From assembly GCA_020726505.1 (NCBI GenBank), contig JAHLEZ010000043.1:124001-188000 (forward strand): a stretch of 64,000 nt of DNA, written 5' to 3'. Under the pieces are notes generated by a model that saw nothing but the letters and a program-made list of their open reading frames with translations, made no database searches and was not told where the DNA came from. A program made the translations under genes and the position numbers. Positions within the stretch are counted from its first letter, which is position 1. Each line of letters opens with the position of its first letter. Below, one piece after another: positions 1 to 11,696 of the stretch. The DNA is from Leptodontidium sp. MPI-SDFR-AT-0119. Its lineage: Eukaryota > Ascomycota > Leotiomycetes > Helotiales > Leptodontidiaceae.

Positions 1-148
1 AGTTGGTCCGGATTGGGTATATGCCATGTCACTTCGCGTGGTTTTCATATGTGGGATGTTGACCATCCCCCTTCATGTATACACCCTCGCTTCAGTCCAC
101 TTATCCCATTCCATCCCATCATCTCCCAATACCCCCCAACTCATCTCA
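1..148. other. Left edge, non-coding
   Basis: This stretch lies downstream of the minus-strand ACT-domain gene. It is C/T-rich and I see no supportable gene in it; the short plus-strand frames here are opposite-strand shadows. Confidence 0.5.
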
Positions 149-1649
149 TCACTTCTCCCCCGCCACCACCGTCGTAGTCTCCAACAACGGCCCCAACGCC
201 TCCAACGCCCTCCCCGCTCCACCCTTACTCAAAATAACCGCTCCCGCCCTCGCCGTACTCAAATAACTCAACTCCGCCCCATCTTCATCCCCCCCCTCCC
301 CCAAACTCCCCCTCACCACTCCCCCTCCGTCCAACCTCACAAAGCTTCCCGGCAACACCACACACAATCCCCGTACTCTCCAACGGAAGATCCCCCAGAT
401 CCAAAAAGATAGGAACGAGTTCCCCATCCACGTCGCCGGCGATACTGTTCCCGAAGAGCCAGAGGAGTGATTTATCGAGCAGGAGGGACGGCGCGTCATC
501 TTGTGCTAGGGTGATGGAGATGAAGCGCGGGCGGGTTACGAGGGCGGATATGAGTCCGATGTAGAATTTGGGGTCGATTGTTGAGAGGAAGTTGGGTTCA
601 TTTCCATCCTCATCTCCATCCTCACCCTCATCCTCCCCATTCTCATCCCCATAACCATTCCCATTCCCATTGTGGCCATTCCCATTGCCATTTGAATACC
701 CATTCGAACCCCCACGATGGTGATGGTGATTATGCCCGTTCGAGCCTGAGTACGAATCATCCCTCAATATCTCCTTCCCAGAACACTGCACGAGATGCAA
801 CCCCGGCTCCACGAACGGCACCACGCCCCTCTTCCTCAACTGCTTGAACGTCCTAACCTGCAGCTCCGCGACATTACTCGGCGGCGGCGTACTAGGCGGT
901 GCGGACTCACTACTCGCCGCAGACGGGATCCTCGAATGCGCGTGCGCATGATTCAAACTCGGCGCTTGAACAACATACGCGCTCTCATTCTCCGAGAACT
1001 CAAACCCCCTCTCTAGAAGCGCGGCGCCGACAGTCTGCCGGTCTTTAGAAGGCACGAGGATGAAATCGGTATAGTACGTCGTGATGAAGAAGATGGGTAT
1101 AGCAGCCATTGCCAGCGGGGCAGTGAGATCCATGACCCTCTGTCCGGCTTCCATGCCGGCGCTGTTGACGCTGAAGACTATATAGGTGTCTTTTGAGATA
1201 TGGCATTGTTTTGCCTGATGGGTCGGCAGGCGGGTGATTAAGGGCGCGAAGACGTTCTGGGCCCACGAGGCGTGGCATACTATACTGCATTCGAGGGGGG
1301 TGACGGAGATGTTGAGGAAGTGGTGGTTGTTTGTGCTTGTTAGCCCTGAGAGGGGACCTTCCGGGTCGAGGGTGTTGTGGGTTGGTCCGCCGTGGGGGAG
1401 GAGGATGCGGAGGATGGGTTGGAGGAGGGAGGCGTAGAGGGTGAGGGGGATGTGGATTAGACTGAATTGTCCTTCCTGTTTGGTGAGGTTGTTAGTGCTG
1501 GTGTTGGTGTTGGTGTTGGGTAGGAGGATCGGTTTTATGCTTGTGAATGGAAATGGGAACATAGGGCTGATGGGGAGGGGAAGAGGAGAGGTAGGAGGTG
1601 CGTAGTTGTGGAGGAGGAGGAGACATTGGTGATGAATGAGTAGAGTCAT
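149..1649 (-). CDS. CASTOR-like ACT-domain protein, frameshifted near its C-terminus
   Basis: The translation resembles the CASTOR/GATS-like ACT (ACT_7) family, whose animal members sense arginine upstream of TORC1; the fungal role is not established. An N-terminal ACT-like half leads into a segment containing YTDFILVPSKD, the part I recognise best (the human protein has a very similar TDFILV stretch). A Gly/Asn/His/Asp-rich low-complexity linker follows (about plus 600-740), then a second ACT half with STGIVCGVAGKL. The 454-residue frame stops at 285 just after a G8 tract (plus 289-296). A second minus-strand frame ending at 149 then continues with family-like sequence (LSYLSTARAG), so the real C-terminus is most likely there, one nucleotide out of frame. 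This may be an assembly slip, a true lesion or an unrecognised micro-intron. The start at 1649 is only the longest frame: the first ~50 residues are Pro/Asn/Thr-rich and may include an intron or 5' UTR. Confidence 0.7.
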
Positions 1650-2542
1650 GATCTATCTTTGCATTCGTCACCAGCTCAGTTCAAGTCATCTCATCACAAG
1701 AACAAGTCAATGTGATGTATTGGACCTTGGTACGAAGACTGAGTAAGGCTTGCGTAGAATTGACAGCCAGATGACCAAGCCCATGATACAACCATGAATA
1801 CCAAACCAGAAACCAAAGGCTGGCAACCAAAAAACTATAGAACCGTGGGCACAGACAGAGTGGTAAAAACTGGCGCGAGAGTGAACAAACTTACAATGAA
1901 GGATATTTGTGCATTCATATTGAATATCTTCTTTCCTCTTTTCCCAATCAGTTCGTATCCCGCTTGACCAAACCAAGGATTTCAACCCAGTTCGAATCAA
2001 ACCAGGGTATATATGCAGTCCTCGATCAAAGCAGCCAGTGCCTTGCAGCCACCTGTGCACCAAACGACTGCGTACTTGTGAAGTATGTGGTTCAGTGAAC
2101 CTGATTGATCGAGTAACGCAGGATATTTAGTTCGATATCCTGCCCACGGAAGGAGGAGATCAGTGGGGTGGTGGCTTTTGTGGGAGGGCAGTGGTGATGG
2201 GGGCGTGGGAGGTTGTGGTGGAGGGAATGGCGGGGGTGTAGTGAAATTGCAGAACCATCGGCGGGGTAAGCAATCGATGGTATCTTGGTAGGAAGTCGAC
2301 TTGAAGAGAGTGATGATGTAAGGTCGCAGGTGAGGGTGTGAGGATATGGGGGCGTCTTCCTTTCTTGCTTCCCAGCTGATCGAATGCCTCAAGCAGATGA
2401 TCTAGGTAAGAACCAAGAAGTAGGTAGTAGGCAGAGCAGATGAATAGAATCTTGCCTCGCCTCGCCTCGACTCAGCCAACCAAGCTCGTCTTGTCTCCCT
2501 CCAGTCTCGAGCTTCCCCACGCAGCAAGAAAGCAAGGAAGGC

Positions 2543-2566
2543 AATGAATGAATGAATGAATGAATG
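2543..2566. repeat. Tetranucleotide microsatellite (AATG)6
   Basis: Six perfect tandem AATG units, followed about 110 bp later by a GA-rich tract (2675-2713) and then TGGGA tandem units at 2759-2780. Confidence 0.9.
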
Positions 2567-2825
2567 TCTGCTGGAGATATGCCTGTTTGTCTCAACTCAG
2601 CTTATTCCTTCCAGGATGAGCCTGCCAGGGAATATACCGATAAACCGTTCCAATTCGGCTCGGTTCGAAGCGGTAGAGAGGGAGAGGAGAGAGAGGGAGA
2701 GAGAGGGAGGACGTGGGAGGAAGTGGGCGTGGGTGAAGTATATGTGTTGGGGGTTCGTGATGGGATGGGATGGGATGGGGGGTTGGTGCAGCTTCTTATT
2801 ATTGTTTGTGGTCTATGAGCTGTGT

Positions 2826-3268
2826 TGCTCTGCTCTGCTCTCTCTGCTCACGATGTAATGTAACGCAGTGCAGCGCAGTGCAGTGCAGGTCAGTGAAGTG
2901 AAGTGAAGTGAAGTGCAGGCAAGCTCCTTCAAGTCAGGGTCGGGGGTTGGAGAGGAGAGGAGAGGAGGGGTTCGACTGGTAGGTACGCTACGCCTAGCCG
3001 GATGCTGTGCGTCGTGCAGGAGACCCGTCAATCAATCGCGCGCTTTGTCTTAAGCCACGAGTGTGGGGGTTTTAGTTAGGTTGGGAGGGGAGGTAATGGG
3101 TGTGACCAGCCGTGAGGTGTGAGGTATGAGGTAGGCGTGAGGAAGGGTGAGGTAAGGTTAGGTAAGGTGAGGTGAGGTGAGGTGAGGTGAGCTGGTCTTG
3201 ACTTGACTGGGTATGAATTGGCTGTATTATTATTATGGTGGTGGTGGTGATGGTGGTGGTGGTGGTTG
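2826..3268. repeat. Cluster of pentanucleotide and trinucleotide tandem tracts
   Basis: In order: TGCTC-type units (2826-2849), AGTGA units (2892-2914), AGGAG-type units (2950-2970), five perfect GGTGA units (3166-3190), then ATT and GGT/GAT trinucleotide runs (3226-3268). Several different tracts share a five-base period within about 450 bp, which is more than scattered microsatellites would suggest. All are purine- or pyrimidine-biased on one strand. Confidence 0.8.
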
Positions 3269-4963
3269 ACAAGGACAATCGCGGGGTCGGGTACCCAGGG
3301 TGGGTGAGTGCTTGATGCAATGTGATGTGATATGATGCGATGTGATGGGAATGGATGGATGCCAGCCTACGGAGGTCAGGCCAGGGGTTGGTTGTTGGTT
3401 CCTCTTCTAATTGTAGAATATTGGTGGATGTACGTGGAGGGGTAGAGTAGAGAGCGTACCAAGGTAGGGGAGGCTTGTTGTTGTGGGAGTGGTGTATTTT
3501 GGTGTGGGCGTGGGAGAAAGAGAGGGAGGGTAGTGTGGAAAGAAAGGGTGGGGTGGGGTAGCAGGGCAGTGAGGATGAGGCTGGCTGTAGATGGATGTAT
3601 TGTTCTTGAGACGCGGGAGTGGGAGTGAGTTGTGAGATGCGAAGTGACGAAGGAGAAGAGAGGAAGGAGCAAGAAGAGAAGGAGAAGAGAACGGGAAAGA
3701 GAAACAAGTCAAGTCACATCCATCAAGGGACCAACGGAAGAAAGGGGAGAGAGAGGAGAGGGTCCATCCATTTCAGAAATCCAATCCAATTGGCGCTAGA
3801 AAAGGAAAAGACCACCCTGAATCCCATCCCATTACTTGCCTGTGTTTTGTCACTTACGATAGTAAGTAGCGTGACGTGAGTAGCAGAGCTTACCTTGGGT
3901 AGTAGGTACTGTACTGTCCTTCCTTGAAGGCGAGGGGCGATAGATAGAGATAAAGAAAGATAAAGGCAAAAGATAAAGAAAATTGCCAACTAAACCAAGC
4001 CAAGTCAAGTCCAAGTCCGAGTCCCACAAGTCCTAACAAAATTTGCCCTGTAACCTCGGTCTCGTCGCGTAACGCGGATCTGTCCGTCATTTTAGGTCGT
4101 GGATATGGGCACGGATGGATGCTCACGATACGGAGGGGAGTTGGACAGTGGAGTCATAGATAGGGCGTACTTCGTATGAAATTTGTAGGAGAAAGCTTGG
4201 TAAACAGAGCAGAAATGAATTCATATCGCCGCTACCATGTTTGTCTCTCTTCTCTTCTCTTCGCTTCTCAATCAACCGCGCGTGGTGGTGGTGTTGGGAA
4301 AGTGCAACAATGCCTGGAGGTGGCTATTCGCGGGCCGATCTGATCGGCTCGGATGGATTATATTATGGATCTGATGGAACAATTAATTCTGGTAAGAGTA
4401 AGGCGTGGATAACAGGGCATCCCGTTAAATCAGATCAGATCAGGAAGAATCCATGTCCAGTCGCGAATTAAACACCCATTAGGAAGAAGCTTCCTGACAC
4501 TCAATGAAAGTGGGATGGGAACGAAATGCATCGTGATGTGTTGTGATACCATGCCAAGAGGGGACCCGAAGCGAAGGAATGAATGCTCCGAATCCACAGA
4601 CTGGGCTGTCGGGGTGACTGGCTTGATGGATTGTATGGGAAGGACGCGTTGTGTGTGTGTGATATGCGATGCTATGCGCTGCCATGCGGCGTGATAATTA
4701 ATACTGTACTAATACCGTCGTCAAATGCGCGTAACCCTTCTTTCTTCTCCAATGGCTGCCATGGCTGCTATCAAAGTTTCTTACCTATGTTCTGTAACAT
4801 CGCCAGCACAGCAAGCAGCAAGCATGACTAGAAACCTGGGGTTCGTGACATCTGCACTCTTGACACATGCAAGATGACCTTGCCCAGGCAGGGAAGGCAT
4901 TTCCTGGGTATCGGAATTGATGGCGGGGAATAAGTCAGTAGCAGGCGTGACTCGTAGATATGT

Positions 4964-4976
4964 GGGGGGGGGGGGG
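4964..4976. repeat. G13 homopolymer
   Basis: An uninterrupted run of 13 G, a likely slippage and assembly hotspot. Shorter G runs at 289-296 (C on plus) and 57658-57664 coincide with apparent frameshifts in genes. Confidence 0.85.
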
Positions 4977-6409
4977 TTTGGATAAATGTGACGTCTTTTG
5001 ATGTTTGATGATATTCTCATCTTATATAAGGATTCAAGATTGCCGCTGTAAGAGCACTAAAGAGAATTATTCCGTATTGATGAAAGTCTCCCTGGATAGG
5101 CATTAAACAAGTCGTGATAATGATGTCCCTTCTCCGCACTACTACCGATTTGAATACTGGCTGACTGAGCTCCTGCCAGACGCTAAAATTGCAGTGCGAT
5201 TACCCTGTCCAGCTTTGTGGATAATTTACAATAGACATATCTTTTCAACACTGTCTTTGCTACCCCCCGGTTTTATAACTCAGTACCCCTCATCTTCATT
5301 TTCAGCTCAACTCCTAAGTCCCTTCCAGCTAAATCGATATTCAACGGAGTCTCCGACATCCACTTATCCATCTTCCACCCTCCAGCTCCCATCTCCTCTC
5401 CTCACCTCCAAGCCTCCAACCTCCCCCAAACGTACCACCACCCGGGAAACCGATCCCTCCTCCTCTCATTAATAGTCTCCTATCCTCTCATCCCATTAGT
5501 CAACGAACGACGAACCCCTCCACAACGCACCGCACCCGCACCCGCCAGGCGTTCGTTCAGATCACGGCATGTTCATATGAGACATATCAATCCATCTCGG
5601 TGCTACCTCCGAGCGAACCAACATTCCAATTCGTCATCTGCAATCCATCACCAACCCATCACCAACAACAGCCAAGGGAGATGTACGGAACGGGAGTGCA
5701 TCCGGCCAATGAGTGGATGGATAGACACTCACACATTTTCAGCCTCTCAAGCCACCCCGCTAAAGATTTCCTTAACTATTTCCGCCTCCATCTTGATCTT
5801 CACTTGCCCTTGACATGTACCTAGGCAAGGTTGACCAATCGGCTCTGTACCTGCGCTGATGTGAGGTGGGGCTGTTTCAACGTACAGCCTTTACATATTG
5901 CTTGTAGTTGTAGCATGAGAATGTGGGTACGTAAATATTTAACCAGAAGTTTTGTTGGTTGAGTACGTGGTCTAGTTAGTTGTGTTGGATGCCTAGCTGG
6001 CCTCGACTCGGTGACGAAGAAGTTTACAATACCCTGTGGCGATAACTCTAAATCATTTCATCCATTCATTCACACCCCTTCCAACTTCTCCAAGCCTGTC
6101 TTATTGTCTTGAAAACAATTCGCATGCACTTATGTGTCAAGAGAATGGGATTATTCGTAGGTAAGGAACACGAACACGACGACGAATATGGAAAGCAACT
6201 CGCGCGTATTGATCACCGCCACCTCTACCCCTCCCTCCCCTTCCGTCAACATCTCCATCTCCACGAAAGCAACAAAGCAACTAACACCGAACCCTGCATA
6301 AAAAGAATCGAAAAAAGGAAAGGAAATTTCTGCAATTAAAAACCCCACCAAAACCAATCACCCATCCACCCATCCATCCAACCCAGAAAACAAAAAGGCC
6401 CATCCCGCA

Positions 6410-6495
6410 GCTCCCCTCCGGGATCGAACCGCCCACCTAACGAAGATCTCGCGCTCGCGCTCGGGTATCTACACCTGCACCTGCGGCAAGGGGGC
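6410..6495 (-). other. Degenerate tRNA-like / Pol III-type locus
   Basis: On the minus strand an 86-nt stretch begins GCCCCCTTGCC and ends GGGGAGC. These ends pair in 6 of 7 acceptor positions (one mismatch, one G-T). A segment TGCCGCAGGTG matches the A-box consensus except at one position, and GGTTCGATCCC gives a complete B-box/T-loop core. A T5 run at plus 6392-6396 lies about 14 nt beyond the 3' end, as expected for a Pol III terminator. Against a functional tRNA: the T stem pairs at only 3 of 5 positions and I cannot fold a proper anticodon arm, so no amino-acid identity is assigned. It could be a tRNA pseudogene, a tRNA-derived SINE head or chance. Confidence 0.3.
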
Positions 6496-7962
6496 CGCAA
6501 AAGCAAAAATAAAAATAAAAATACTTACAAGGAAGTAGTTAAAGTGGAATGGGGGTGTTATTTGTCCATTTGTCTGCGGAAGGTAGGGTTGTGTATGTCG
6601 TGCAGTAGTCGATTTTGGTTTCGTTGGATCTAGATCGCCTGGGTAAGGATGTGTGTGGAATGTTTGTTCTATATATTGAAGCGGCTGGGCTGGCTGGGTT
6701 GGGCTGAGATAAGATGGGGGAGATCCGATAGATGAGATGTGATACAGATGCGGTTTGTATCTTAGAATGCAGCCGGATTCTCAATACGGAAGGCAACTCG
6801 GGCTACAACAGAGGTGTAGGAGGCGAATCTGCTCGATGAGGAAGGAGGATGGACAGGTTTTTTTCTTTCATCTCGTGTACATGCATAAGGTACTTACACA
6901 TACACATATGCACCTCAGATATGAAGATTTTTTTTTTTTAAATCAAAGCACAGAAACTCAAAAGAGGAACGGGCCGAAAAGGATAATTATAGAAGTAAGC
7001 GGAGTATTTGGTTTGGCTCACAAGTAAACCCGATGTCTAGTTGTACCTAGGATAACTGCTTTGGAAAATCCGAAACCGGAGAAAGATATGGTATACACGC
7101 CTCCCTCTCTCTATCCTTCGGCTCGACGGTCCGAAGATGAGTTTGAAAACGAGATTTCTTCTAGCCCTGTTTCTTTTTCTTTTTTTTTCCTTGAGAAGAT
7201 GAGGACGGGCTGAACATGTATGCGTCCCGCTGGCCTGGATACATTGACCTGGCTCGGCTCGGCTCGGCTCGGCTCGGCTTCCCTTCATACCACCAAACCA
7301 AGTATTCGGCATGATCCGATGATAGGTTCGATGTTAAGGTTACTGTACCGTGTGTCTCCCGGACATCATACTTCCAACGACTGTTGGTTTAAACTTCGAG
7401 TTTATCGTCATAGCTGCCGTACGCGAGTCTGCCATTGCGAGTCCAAGAGCGAAGCGAGTGCAGGCTCTCCTAGTCATCCGAGTACAGGACGAGAAGTCTT
7501 CCCGGCTTCGTATACTCCTTAGTAAACAGTCAGAACAGATAGATCTCTTAACATCACATCATATCCTAGTCCGAGATCTACAGTTTACCAATTTGTCAAC
7601 ATCAAGAGGGCGGGGGGGGGCGGTTACGAGGTAAGTACGAACAAGAAAACGTAAGATTACCGTTAAATTATTGTAGTGAGAATTGAAACAAATACACATA
7701 TACTTTAAATAAAAAAAAACTCGTCTGAGTATGATACTTGTTAATTAGACTCAAACTTCCCCTCAAAAGTTTTCAGGATCAATTCAACAACATTCCCTGA
7801 CTCCAGCCTCCGTGTGATAACTTGGGAATATCTCACGCCCAAGAATCAATCGGCTCCCCAATTACATACCCTCCCATCAATGGGAATGACTCAACATAGC
7901 CGATTTCCCCAAATGCCACCAACTGTTTCCAAGACTTTGACCGCATAGTACAATGTATCAAT
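6496..7962. other. Gene-free interval
   Basis: No supportable gene. It contains a GGCTC pentanucleotide tract (7251-7279), short A/T homopolymers and a G8-type run near 7611-7620. The small frames show no family resemblance. Confidence 0.5.
7251..7279. repeat. Pentanucleotide tract (GGCTC)n
   Basis: Almost six tandem GGCTC units, a fifth instance of a five-base-period tract in the first 8 kb. Confidence 0.85.
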
Positions 7963-8760
7963 ATGACCCTTCTAACCCGCTTTGGCGAGATGGTAATCCA
8001 GATCCCCAAGCTTGTGATCCATCGTGCTTGCGGCTACGAACACACTGTGCCACGTATGAAAAGAATACCAGATTTAAAAGCTGCCAAGAGAGCCATCGTA
8101 GCAATTCCCAAGTTAGCCTCTCTCCCTATCGGCAATGAGCTTGCTACTCCTTTAGACCTTGCAGCCTCGTCTGGATCATTTGAAGATGGTACAGTTGCTC
8201 CTCGAGCATGGGGCAGACAATCGACACAGAGATTATGAAGGCATAGCCCCTCTTAGCACGGCGGCATATGCAGGACACGGGGAGAGTGTGATCTGTACCT
8301 TGGATGCTATGGAGTCGGGTGGATGTACGAAAGAGGAAATAATTGGATCTTCAGTGACGAAGAACAGTGTCCTCCACCTTGTTGCTTCAAAGGCGCATGT
8401 GGATGTTCTGAAGATTTTGATCAATAGGCTCGGGATAATCCAGCGTGAGTCTGAGAACTGTTTTGGTATGACGCCTTTGTTGGCTGCATGAGGTGCACGC
8501 TCTTCACCAGAACGGAGCAGACATCAGAGCAAGATTCGTGCGACGAGAAAATAATAAATCGCTCAACGAGATTACTGCTTTGCATGAAGCATATATGCGA
8601 GGGCAAAAGGGTGGTGTGGAAGTAATGCTGAAGTATGGTACAGATCTGAATGTTGTTGATGATGAAGGTAAGACGCCTATTGACTATATTCCGAAGCAGG
8701 ACTCGGTTGCTGTAGGTTGCTGTAGGGCAAGGGCGAGAAAGGGGAAGAGGAGTATACATT
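7963..8760 (+). pseudogene. Ankyrin-repeat gene relic
   Basis: Three plus-strand frames carry successive ankyrin-like pieces. The first (7963-8180) includes ATPLDLAASSGS; the next frame has VQLLLEHGADNRHRDYEG and then NSVLHLVASKAHVDVLKIL and MTPLLAA; a third, from about 8493, has ITALHEAYMRGQ and VEVMLKYGTDLNVVDDEGKT. The pieces are collinear but need frame changes near 8180 and a stop read-through near 8490. No start exon, N-terminal effector domain or convincing introns were found. I read it as a decayed ankyrin protein fragment. An alternative is the exons of a small intron-rich gene, but the in-frame stop directly after a canonical TPLLAA makes this less likely. Confidence 0.6.
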
Positions 8761-9477
8761 GCATGAGCATAAATAATTTAGAAAGAAGTGGGCTGCTAGG
8801 AGCAGGACGGCCCAAAAGACACCAATCTGGAAAGCTTCTCCTCTAGTACATTAGCTCATATCTCCACTCACCTCACTTCTTCAGCTTTAAGAGCTCTCGA
8901 TTGAAGGCAGGGGAGGCCATCCATTTCCAGATGGAGAAAACGAGGTGGTTTAGTAGATATTTTCTCCACCTCGCTCTACATTTCTCCTCGATTTTGATGT
9001 CAGATCTGAAAATCAAAATGGTTCACGTACGTGCAGGTGTGTACACAAGAAAAGTCTTGAGAGGAGGTATCTTGACGCTCGAAAGGTAAAGTAGAGAAGA
9101 AATAGTACGCAAACCAAAACAAACAAAAATGCTCGCCTGTACTAAAATCTGCCTACAAATTAACTTACCCAAAAAGGATAAGCCAAATTTAAGGTTTAAA
9201 TCACGTTTTGGGAATACTTGTAAGGTCAAAGCTTGTTGGGTGACCTGGTCATCGCTAATTGGTGTCCCAGCTCCCGGAAACCCGACCGACGACCCCTTTA
9301 ATATCATGATCACGATCATCGACACCAACATCAACATCAACACCGCCATGATCATTTCACCACTCTTAGTTGTAGATATCTGATAAGACCAGGAACAAAT
9401 CCACACGATTCGCACGATCCACACGATCCGGATAATCCGGTCCAAAGTCGGAGCAGACCAAACAAACACCTCCAAAA
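8761..9477. other. Promoter-side interval of the Zn2Cys6 gene
   Basis: No coding features. Tandem CACGAT(T/C)C-type units and a CCGG palindrome lie just upstream of the regulator's start codon (separate entry). Confidence 0.5.
9428..9440. promoter_or_regulatory. CCGG palindrome, candidate Zn2Cys6 site
   Basis: CCGGATAATCCGG is a perfect 13-bp palindrome about 38 bp before the ATG at 9478. CGG half-sites in inverted or everted pairs are the usual targets of Gal4-type binuclear-cluster factors. A similar CCGGTATCCGG lies at 17078-17088 in the upstream region of the neighbouring ABC transporter. Autoregulation and co-regulation are inference only. Confidence 0.35.
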
Positions 9478-11696
9478 ATGGCCGGAGCCTGCGATTCATG
9501 CTACAAAAGAAAGGTATCTATGAAAAGCATCATATCAACCGCAGCCACAAGAAACTCAAATACTTGAATCCAGATACAATGTGATGCCGTTAAACCCCAG
9601 TGCAACTGGTGCCACCACCAAAAGATTCAATGCACGTTTACTCGAGTTCGTTGGGCGAGGAAGAGGAAAAGTCCCGCCAGCGACGGGTATGCATTACCTT
9701 CTTCGACTCTAAAAATATGGATTGACTCTGACTACAGATTAGAAAAGGCAATTCGGGTGAATCTACACCGGAAAATGAGAAAATCTCATCAAAATATCAG
9801 CCGAACTCAACCATGACCTCCAATCCGCAGACTGAAGAAGTGGAGCCCTCAAATTCCGATACTCTACAACCCGCAAACCATCAGAATGTTTCACGAGACG
9901 CATCAGACACAAAATCAATACCATCCTTCCCCGCCGTCGGCCTTCGAAAATTACATTTCGCAGGCGTGGAGTTGGGGTTCATGGGCCACAACGTAATACC
10001 CCATCTCTCTTCACGTGGACAGCTCTGGGTCCAGTCATGCACTGGTGATATCGTCTCATCAAAGAGACTGTGTTCTCTTGGACTTTTGTGGCATGATCTG
10101 GGAGAAGGTAACCTAGTCAGTACAGCATTTCCGACAACCGCAGATATGCGAAATCAGCAGAAGATAGATTTACCAAGCAAAGAAGTGGTAAAGGAGTGTG
10201 CAGCACAATACTTGGCGTCTGGCGTCTCGCTAATTTTCCCTATTGTGAGTATGAGTTTGTTTTTTGACACTCTGAGGATAGCTTATGGACAGGTGGATTG
10301 CCCGTCCTCACCACATGCTGTGTTGCATGCTAGGGCCTTCATCTTTTCATTTCTGGCCCTCGTAACTACTTCAAATGTCGAGAGCAGCAAGATACTAGGT
10401 CACAGTGGAGAATCTTGGACCTCGAAAGCATTACCATTGATTCCAGTTGTTCTGGAAAGTCCGCCATCTCTGAATGGGCTGCAGTCAATTGTCCTGATAG
10501 TAAGTTAAAATCCCAGAATTTGCATTCCCACTCGCACAAGTCACATCTTCATTCTCACAATTAACATCAATAAGGCTCTGAGCCAGACCTTATCAGGAGA
10601 TTTTGGTTCCGCGGATACTTTCATCAGCGTCGCCTCACGCTTGATCTTCACCCTCGGTGGCCATGTCAACTCTCCGCCAGAAAGGAGAGGAGAAGAAGGG
10701 CAGCCTTCGCTATCACATCCCATAAGCCATGTATCACGTTATAATTCGCATTTACGGAATCTCTTCTGGATTTGCTACATCATCGACAAAGATTTGTGCG
10801 TACGAATGAGCCGCCCACCTTGTTTCCACGACAGCGAATGCGACCTCACCCTCCCAGAAGAGCAGGACCAAAACCAAAACGGTTCAGATGAACTTATCTC
10901 GTCAGACCCATCCAACACTCATAAGCATGCTCAGAGCAATATTATATTCCTCAGCGAAATCCGTCTCAGCATCCTCAAATCACGCATTCAATCATCTCTC
11001 TACTCCTTTCTCGCCCTCCGCAAGACAGACACAGAGCTCCTCCGATCTGTCCGAGAATTAGACGCCGAACTAGAACAGTGGAGGGTATCCCTACCAGCTG
11101 ATATCCGACCCACAGTGTCATTCTCACCAGACTTTTCGAGTTCAAGCTGCCACCCGCCCGGGTTGGGTGCTGTTATCATCCGTCTAGAATACCATCACTG
11201 CATGGGTACTATTCACCAAGCCAGCAGTCGCTGTCAGGCGTGGGTTGAGCGTCCCAACACGACTATGGATGGGGTCAGTTCTAGTTTGGAGCTGTCTGTC
11301 CGGGCTAGTCGGTCACTGCTGCATTACTTGCTTGCTGCTCATCATGTGCTTAGCCGGGAATTCTTCCGGTAAGTATCTGCCCATTCATTATGTCGAGTCA
11401 CGTTAACTGACTTGCTGTACCACAACAGGTACATCACATTTTACCCAATGTCGGCGTTTCTGACGCTCTTCTGCAACATGCTACTTAAACCGCTCCATGC
11501 TTCCGTTCAAGGAGACTTGAAGCTGCTGGAAGAAGCGCCAATCAAGCTAAGAAAGGCGCTAGAATCGCATCAAATTTCAAGCGATGATATTGACATTCAA
11601 CGTTCTGAGGAGTTCATGTTGTTGCTGGGCAGTTTGACCAGGAGTGCGGTGGCGAAAGCGAGACGTGAGAGGGATGGTTTGAACGATTGGAAATAA
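9478..11696 (+). CDS. Zn2Cys6 (Gal4-type) transcription factor with Fungal_trans domain
   Basis: Nuclear sequence-specific regulator. Proposed exons: 9478-9513, 9574-9686, 9743-10499, 10575-11368, 11429-11696, giving 655 residues with all junctions in frame. Introns begin GTATCT, GTATGC, GTAAGT and GTAAGT. The N-terminus starts MAGACDSC and carries Cys5, 8, 15, 22, 25 and 32, the C-X2-C-X6-C-X6-C-X2-C-X6-C spacing of the binuclear zinc cluster; intron 1 splits it, as is common. A basic linker (WARKRK) follows. The middle region resembles the Fungal_trans domain (LQSIVLI, then SVASRLIFTLG and LFWICYIIDKDLCVR). The ATG at 9478 is chosen because it directly precedes the cluster. It is convergent with the ABC transporter (484 bp between stops), which is a plausible but unproven target. 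Confidence 0.85.

Larger units (their letters stand above)
1650..6409. other. Long gene-poor interval with simple-sequence tracts
   Basis: About 4.8 kb without a supportable protein-coding gene. The many frames of 60-210 codons are Pro/Ser/Thr/His-rich translations of purine/pyrimidine-biased DNA and show no family resemblance, no consistent splice structure and no coding-like composition. The most extreme is the minus frame 3072-3707, a translation of GGTGA/GGT tracts. Notable contents are AATG, TGGGA, TGCTC, AGTGA, GGTGA and GGT/ATT tracts between 2.5 and 3.3 kb and a G13 run at 4964-4976. A long non-coding transcript or long UTRs could lie here, but nothing in the sequence shows it. Confidence 0.5.

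Noticed and set aside
26..412. Plus-strand 128-codon frame at the left edge
   Set aside because: It lies opposite the C-terminal half of the ACT-domain gene and is a Pro/Arg/His-rich shadow.
3072..3712. Minus-strand frames of 211, 101 and 98 codons
   Set aside because: They translate GGTGA, GGT and GA-rich tracts into Ser/Thr/Pro/His strings, overlap one another in three frames, and show no family features or splice logic.
9023..9499. Minus-strand 158-codon frame with Ile/Val/Trp-rich stretch
   Set aside because: It overlaps the promoter and first exon of the Zn2Cys6 gene; its repetitive IVWIVRIVW part comes from tandem CACGATCC units, not from a membrane protein gene.
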